A stretch of 17,744 nucleotides of DNA, taken from assembly GCA_964459985.1 (NCBI GenBank), contig CAYWOS010000046.1, forward strand, positions 1-17,744, given 5' to 3'. A program made the position numbers and the translations under genes. Source of the stretch: CAYWOS01 sp964459985 (GTDB lineage Bacteria > Bacillota > Clostridia > Christensenellales > Aristaeellaceae). Below, piece after piece: positions 14,196 through 17,744 of the stretch. The notes below the pieces were generated by a model, which had not been told where the DNA came from, did not search any database, and worked only from the letters and a program-made list of their open reading frames with translations. Within the stretch, counting starts at the first letter, position 1. Each line of letters starts with the position of its first letter.

Positions 14196-14220
14196 AAAAA
14201 AACGGATGGCGTGCATCCGT
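14196..14220 (-). terminator. Rho-independent terminator of the repressor gene
   Basis: On the minus strand ACGGATG (14220-14214) pairs with CATCCGT (14208-14202) over a 5-nt loop, and the strand runs into seven T residues (14202-14196). It lies 127 bp after the repressor stop and separates that gene from the operon promoter at 14073-14044. Confidence 0.85.
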
Positions 14221-14347
14221 CTAATTTGCCGATGATCACAACATATCGTGGATGTTTCTTTTGCGAGCGATTCACCGGCGCTTGCCCGTCCCGCACCGTC
14301 TGTGGATTTGTGCGGGCGCATGGGGACGCCCGACGGCGCGCCCTGCG

Positions 14348-15370
14348 TTACGCCGACTGCCTTTCGACGATCGAGCAGTGAATGATCACCCGCGCGGGCG
14401 GCGCGGATGGATTGGCGATCTTTTCCATGAGCCGCAGCGCGGCGCCCGCGCCGATTTCGGTGGTGGGCAGGCGAACGGTCGTCAGGGGCGGCTGCAGATA
14501 GGCGGCGACCTCGCGGTTGTCGAAACCCGCCACCGCGATATCGCCCGGGATGGACAGCCCCGCCGTGTTAAAAGCGCGGATGCAGCCGGCGGCCATCAGG
14601 TCGTTCATGGCGAAGACGGCGGTGGGACGGACGGGCAGCGCGAGCAGCGCGCGCGCCTGTTCCTCGCCGGAAAGGTATTCCCAGTTGCCGTAGCGGATGT
14701 ACTCCTCCGGCAGCGCCAGCCCGACCTGCTGCAGCGCCGCCTGAATGCCCTGCATCCGCCGCGCCGTGGGGTAGGAATGCGGGTGACCGGCGATCACGGC
14801 GATGCGTCTGTGTCCCTTGTTGATCAGATACCTTGTCAGATCGGCGGCCGAATCCTCGTTGGAATAGGTCACGTAGGTATCCAGCTTCGTGCCGTGCGAG
14901 TAGGCGAACACGAGCGGCGTGTCCATCGGGTCGAACAGGTAATCCAGATGCCTGTCGTGCATGCCCACGTAAATAATACCGTCCACGTTCGCCGCCTTGA
15001 GCAGCGCGACGCCGTCGTTGATGCGCTGCCGGTACATGCCGATCTGCTCGTACTGGTTATAGAGCTTTTCCAGCAGATGCAGATCGTGCAGCAGCATTTT
15101 GAAGCCGCCCTTGGACAGCGTTTCGCTGACGCCGCTGACGATATCCGCGACGGGCAGGCCGCGAATATCCTCCACCAGCACGCCGATGGTGTGCGTCTGC
15201 CCGCTCCTGAGCGATTTCGCCAGCGTATTGGGTACGAAATTAACCTCGGAAATGGCCTGAAGCACCCGCTCGGTGGTTTCGGGCGAGAGTTTTTTGGTCC
15301 CGTTAACCACGTGGGATACCGTCGCCGTGGATACGCCCGCCAGCAGGGCTACGTCGCGCATGGTCGCCAT
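14348..15370 (-). CDS. LacI-family transcriptional repressor
   Basis: 340 residues from ATG 15370, the third of three close starts, chosen because it gives the family's usual 'MATMRDVALLAGVS' opening with GGTGAT five bases upstream. The HTH is at about 4-23, followed by the hinge helix region 'TLAKSLRSGQTHTIGVLV'. The rest is a periplasmic-binding-protein-like sensor: 'GIIYVGMHD', 'HRRIAVIAGHP', 'AVFAMNDLMAAGCIRA', 'DIAVAGFDNREVAAYLQPPLTTVRLP'. It should bind a sugar and thereby leave its operator. It is divergent from a CUT1 sugar importer, with CG-centred operator candidates at both promoters, so it very probably represses the importer and itself. A terminator follows at 14220-14196. Confidence 0.93.
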   Translation of the reverse strand: MATMRDVALLAGVSTATVSHVVNGTKKLSPETTERVLQAISEVNFVPNTLAKSLRSGQTHTIGVLVEDIRGLPVADIVSGVSETLSKGGFKMLLHDLHLLEKLYNQYEQIGMYRQRINDGVALLKAANVDGIIYVGMHDRHLDYLFDPMDTPLVFAYSHGTKLDTYVTYSNEDSAADLTRYLINKGHRRIAVIAGHPHSYPTARRMQGIQAALQQVGLALPEEYIRYGNWEYLSGEEQARALLALPVRPTAVFAMNDLMAAGCIRAFNTAGLSIPGDIAVAGFDNREVAAYLQPPLTTVRLPTTEIGAGAALRLMEKIANPSAPPARVIIHCSIVERQSA

Positions 15371-15392
15371 GGTCATCACCAACTTTACGATC

Positions 15393-15408
15393 AGTTAAAC
15401 GATTGTCT
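15393..15408. promoter_or_regulatory. Second LacI-type operator candidate
   Basis: AGTTAAACGATTGTCT. Its left half matches the left half of the operator at 15537-15552 at 6 of 8 positions (GGTTAATC against AGTTAAAC), and the centre is CG in both. The right half is degenerate. It covers the predicted start (about 15404) of the repressor transcript, the position expected for self-repression. Confidence 0.5.
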
Positions 15409-15410
15409 GG

Positions 15411-15439
15411 ATTATAGCATAACTGATTTCTCCTGTCAA
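15411..15439 (-). promoter_or_regulatory. Promoter of the LacI-family gene
   Basis: On the minus strand TTGACA (15439-15434), 17-bp spacer, TATAAT (15416-15411) preceded by TGC. Both hexamers are perfect and the -10 is extended. The start would be near 15404, about 34 nt before ATG 15370. Confidence 0.9.
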
Positions 15440-15493
15440 CGGTTGGTCAATAAATTAACCCGTCAAAAATGGTTGATTTGCGCATTTTCGCTA

Positions 15494-15522
15494 TTGACTT
15501 TTGGAATCCCGACTGGTATTCT
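15494..15522 (+). promoter_or_regulatory. Promoter of the sugar importer operon
   Basis: TTGACT (15494-15499), 17-bp spacer, TATTCT (15517-15522) preceded by TGG, an extended -10. The matches are 5 of 6 and 4 of 6. The start is expected near 15529, just before the operator palindrome. Confidence 0.8.
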
Positions 15523-15532
15523 ATGACCAGAT

Positions 15533-15556
15533 GGAAGGTTAATCGAATAACCTTCC
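15533..15556. promoter_or_regulatory. Main LacI-type operator
   Basis: GGAAGGTTA (15533-15541) and TAACCTTCC (15548-15556) are perfect inverted arms around ATCGAA, so the 24-bp site has an exact central CG, as LacI-family operators do. It occupies about +4 to +27 of the importer transcript, where a bound repressor blocks polymerase. As RNA it could also fold into a hairpin at the mRNA 5' end. Confidence 0.8.
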
Positions 15557-15593
15557 GGGGCCGCGTAGGAACGATCAAAAAGGAGGAACCATC

Positions 15594-16910
15594 ATGAAGA
15601 AACTGTTCGCCCTGATCCTGTGCCTTGTGATGCTGCTGCCCTTGCTCGCACTGGCGGAAAGCGACGGCCGCGTCCACATCACCTATTCCTTCTGGGGCAA
15701 TCAAACGGAAGCCGACAGCGTGCAGACCGCGCTGGACGCCTTCAACAACATGCAGGACAAGATTTTCGTCGAGCCCATGCAGATCCCCAACGAGGAGTAC
15801 ACCCAGACGCTGGTGAACTACGCCATCGCCGATCAGCTGCCCGACTGCGGCATGGTCAACGAGAACGCCGTACTGTATTTCGCGCGCAACGGCGTCATGG
15901 CCGACGTATCGAACATGTACGCGGGCGAGGCGCTGCAGCCGATGGACTGCATCACCTTCAAGGATGCCGGCACGCCCGTGGGCTATTCCAGCTGCAACGA
16001 AATCCTTCTGCTGTATTATAACAAGGATATGTTCGACGCGGCGGGCGAGCCGTATCCCTCCGCCGACAAGCCCTACACGTGGGACGAGTTCGTGGCGGTC
16101 GCCAAGCGCCTGACCATCGACGAGGGCGGCAAGCACCCGGGCGAGGAAGGCTTCAACCCCGACAAGATCGTGCAGTACGGCGCGTTCGTCAACAACTGGA
16201 CGTGGCAGATGGAGGTCTGGGCGCTGTCCAACGGCGGCGCGTGGTTCTCCGAGGACGGCAATAAGGTACTCATCAACAGCAAGGAAGCGATCGAATCCAT
16301 TCAGATGGTCGCCGATCTCGCGCTGGTCGAGCATGTATCGCCCCTGAACGTCATCCCCGAGGATAACGGCGTGGGCATCGGCATCGGAAGCGGCACCGTC
16401 GCCATGACGACCGACGGCACGTGGCGTCTGGGCACCGATTTCCCGAACCTCGGCATCAATTACGGCATCGCGCCGCTGCCCGTGATGAAGGAGCAGGTTA
16501 CGCTGTGCACCTCGGGCCTCACCGGCGTGTTCAAGGGCAAGAATCAGGAAGCCGCCTATGAGTTCGTCAAGTGGTACACGCGCGAGGAATCCAACTGGGA
16601 TTCGCTGGTGCTCACCGGCATCTGGCTGCCCAAGTCCGAGTACTACTACAAGACCGAAGAAGGCGTGAACGCGTGGCTTGGCAATGAGAAGTATCCCTTC
16701 AAGGATATCGATACCGGCAAAAAGGTGCTCATTGACTACACCATGAATTACGCCAAGCCCGCCTGCTGGTACTATACGCCCAACACGCAGGTGACCACCA
16801 ACGAAATCCTCTTTACCGCGCTGCAGAGCGTATGGAGCGGCGAGCGCACGGCGGAGGACGTGATCAACGAAATCTATCCCGAAATGTGCGACGCCATCGT
16901 CGTGGACTGA
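15594..16910 (+). CDS. CUT1 sugar ABC importer binding protein
   Basis: 438 residues. The signal peptide (1-21) ends in ALA before Glu22, a signal-peptidase I site with no lipobox cysteine at the cleavage point. The body is an extracellular solute-binding protein of family 1: 'ITYSFWGNQTEADSVQTALD', 'MQIPNEEYTQTLVNYA', 'LYYNKDMFDAAG' with 'YTWDEFVAVAKRLT' (the family signature), 'GSGTVAMTTDGTW', and 'GLTGVFKGKNQEAAYEFVKWY'. It is rich in Trp and Tyr, as sugar-binding clefts are. Start: ATG 15594 with AAGGAGG seven bases upstream. It sits in front of a CUT1 permease gene and behind a LacI-controlled promoter. The sugar cannot be told from sequence; oligosaccharides and glycosides are typical. 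Lacking a lipid anchor, it may need retention in the wall or an uncleaved signal. Confidence 0.9.
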   Translation: MKKLFALILCLVMLLPLLALAESDGRVHITYSFWGNQTEADSVQTALDAFNNMQDKIFVEPMQIPNEEYTQTLVNYAIADQLPDCGMVNENAVLYFARNGVMADVSNMYAGEALQPMDCITFKDAGTPVGYSSCNEILLLYYNKDMFDAAGEPYPSADKPYTWDEFVAVAKRLTIDEGGKHPGEEGFNPDKIVQYGAFVNNWTWQMEVWALSNGGAWFSEDGNKVLINSKEAIESIQMVADLALVEHVSPLNVIPEDNGVGIGIGSGTVAMTTDGTWRLGTDFPNLGINYGIAPLPVMKEQVTLCTSGLTGVFKGKNQEAAYEFVKWYTREESNWDSLVLTGIWLPKSEYYYKTEEGVNAWLGNEKYPFKDIDTGKKVLIDYTMNYAKPACWYYTPNTQVTTNEILFTALQSVWSGERTAEDVINEIYPEMCDAIVVD

Positions 16911-16929
16911 TCGGACATACGCATTCCTC

Positions 16930-16955
16930 GGGGGGAACGCGCCCGCGTTCCCCCC
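16930..16955 (+). terminator. Intercistronic GC-rich hairpin
   Basis: GGGGGGAACGC (16930-16940) and GCGTTCCCCCC (16945-16955) form a perfect 11-bp stem over a 4-nt loop. No U-tract follows, so it is unlikely to stop transcription fully. Between a binding-protein gene and its permease, such a hairpin commonly protects the upstream message from 3' decay and raises the amount of binding protein over permease. Confidence 0.7.
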
Positions 16956-16992
16956 GCTTGGATAGAACGCTTCATCCGGGGAGGACGCGGGC

Positions 16993-17744
16993 ATGACGGA
17001 AAAACCCATCAGAAAAAAGGCGAGATACGACCGCGCCGAGACGAGAGCGGCGTGGGTCTGCCTGACGCCCTCGGTGATCGGGCTTGTGTGCATTACCTAT
17101 CTGCCGATGATCGCGTCCTTCGCCTTGAGCCTGTTCAGCTGGAACGGGCTGGGCGAGATGAAGCCCGTGGGGTTCGCCAACTACATCCGCCTGTTTACCG
17201 CCGATTCCAAGTTTTACGCTTCGCTCCTGAACACGCTTTCCTACGCCGGATTGTCGGTGGCGGGCAGCATCGTCTATTCGATGATCGTCGCCCTCCTGCT
17301 CAACCGCAGGGTGCCCGCCAGAGGCTTGTTCCGCGCCGTCTTTTATCTGCCCTACGTGCTGCCCGCGCTGGCGGTGTATCTGGGGTGGAAATGGCTGTAC
17401 GACTACAATCACGGTTTCTTTAACTATCTTGTCAGGCTCGCGGGCGGAGCGCCCGTCAAGTTTCTGGATTCCAGCGCGCTGGTGACGCCCTCGCTGGCGC
17501 TCATCGCCGTGTGGCTGAGCGGCAACCTGATCGTTATTTTCCTGGCGGGGCTGCAAAACGTCCCGCGCACGTATCATGAGGCGGCGGAAATCGACGGCGC
17601 CAACGCGTGGCAGCGATTCTGCAAAATCACCGTCCCCTGCATGACGCCGATTATCTTTTATAACCTTTTGATGAGCCTTGTGACCAACCTGCAGGTGATC
17701 ACGCCCGCGCTCGCGCTGACCAAGGGCGGGCCGGGCACCGGCAG
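16993..17744 (+). CDS. CUT1 sugar ABC permease, MalF/UgpA type (5' part)
   Basis: Partial: 250 codons are visible and the frame runs off the window end. A cytosolic basic N-terminus is followed by the first helix ('WVCLTPSVIGLVCITYLPMI', about 21-40), 'SLFSWNG', 'FANYIRLF', 'SLLNTLSYAGLSVAGSIV', then 'FRAVFYLPYVLPALAVYLGW' (about 113-132). The EAA coupling loop, 'EAAEIDGANAWQRFCKITVP', is at 196-215 and contacts the ATPase. Start: ATG 16993 with GGGGAGG eight bases upstream. The family usually pairs with a second permease (MalG type), expected just to the right. CUT1 systems often share one housekeeping ATPase (MsmK/UgpC type) encoded elsewhere. Confidence 0.92.
   Translation, partial: MTEKPIRKKARYDRAETRAAWVCLTPSVIGLVCITYLPMIASFALSLFSWNGLGEMKPVGFANYIRLFTADSKFYASLLNTLSYAGLSVAGSIVYSMIVALLLNRRVPARGLFRAVFYLPYVLPALAVYLGWKWLYDYNHGFFNYLVRLAGGAPVKFLDSSALVTPSLALIAVWLSGNLIVIFLAGLQNVPRTYHEAAEIDGANAWQRFCKITVPCMTPIIFYNLLMSLVTNLQVITPALALTKGGPGTG

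Larger units (their letters stand above)
14019..14347. other. Intergenic region between lacI-type gene and ABC operon
   Basis: It holds the terminator of the repressor gene (14196-14220) and the promoter of the ABC/glycosyltransferase operon (14044-14073), both on the minus strand. Between 14221 and 14347 I see no gene or structure; the open frames there are short and have no domain. No 19-bp Fur-type palindrome or riboswitch is evident, and the short leader leaves no room for a riboswitch. Confidence 0.6.

Noticed and set aside
14252..15526. 424-codon plus-strand open frame opposite the repressor
   Set aside because: Composition typical of antisense to a GC-rich gene, no domain, and it crosses both divergent promoters.
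15447..17093. 548-codon minus-strand open frame opposite the sugar-binding protein
   Set aside because: A shadow of the real gene on the plus strand; it also runs across the operator, promoter and the intercistronic hairpin.

Overview
The window looks like a piece of a GC-rich Gram-positive (Clostridia-type) chromosome. The evidence is strong AGGAGG-type ribosome sites, frequent GTG and TTG starts, a sugar-binding protein with a short 'ALA-E' signal peptide, and a LoaP-type NusG paralogue. The first ~2 kb is visibly more AT-rich than the rest and looks like acquired or scrambled DNA. No tRNA, rRNA, CRISPR array or intact transposase gene was seen.

Left part (1-3.4 kb): an AT-rich gene for a secreted ABC-type binding protein (567-1487, minus) lies downstream of a wrecked RHS/YD-repeat polymorphic-toxin locus. 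That locus keeps part of the RHS core, a C-terminal toxin tip, and an apparently intact zinc-ribbon small ORF in the immunity position, whose only well-placed start codon is ATT. Next to it, in the opposite direction, is the 3' end of an MFS transporter followed by its own terminator. Copies of a 13-bp motif, GCATTCWGAAACG, lie at both edges of this block.

Middle (3.4-5.9 kb, plus): a ~650-bp gene-free stretch with one promoter candidate leads to a LoaP-like antiterminator (TTG start) and a UDP-glucose 6-dehydrogenase. This looks like the head of an extracellular-polysaccharide operon whose remainder is absent here.

Central minus-strand operon (14.0 to 6.0 kb): seven tightly packed genes run leftward from a perfect-consensus promoter. 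They are a lipoprotein binding protein, a FecCD-type permease, an ABC ATPase, a GT8 glycosyltransferase, a ParB-like-fold protein, a small P-loop kinase-like protein and a 994-residue three-domain glycosyltransferase (GT8-GT2-GT2). ATPase/permease, ATPase/GT8 and GT8/ParB-like junctions overlap at stop/start codons, so a metal-chelate or cobamide-type importer is translationally coupled to sugar transferases. This is the most unusual arrangement in the window.

Right part (14.3-17.7 kb): a LacI-family repressor (minus) is divergent from a CUT1 sugar importer (binding protein, then the 5' part of a permease cut by the window end). The intergenic region has two good promoters and two related CG-centred operator candidates at the two start sites, giving a self-contained model of substrate-induced sugar uptake.
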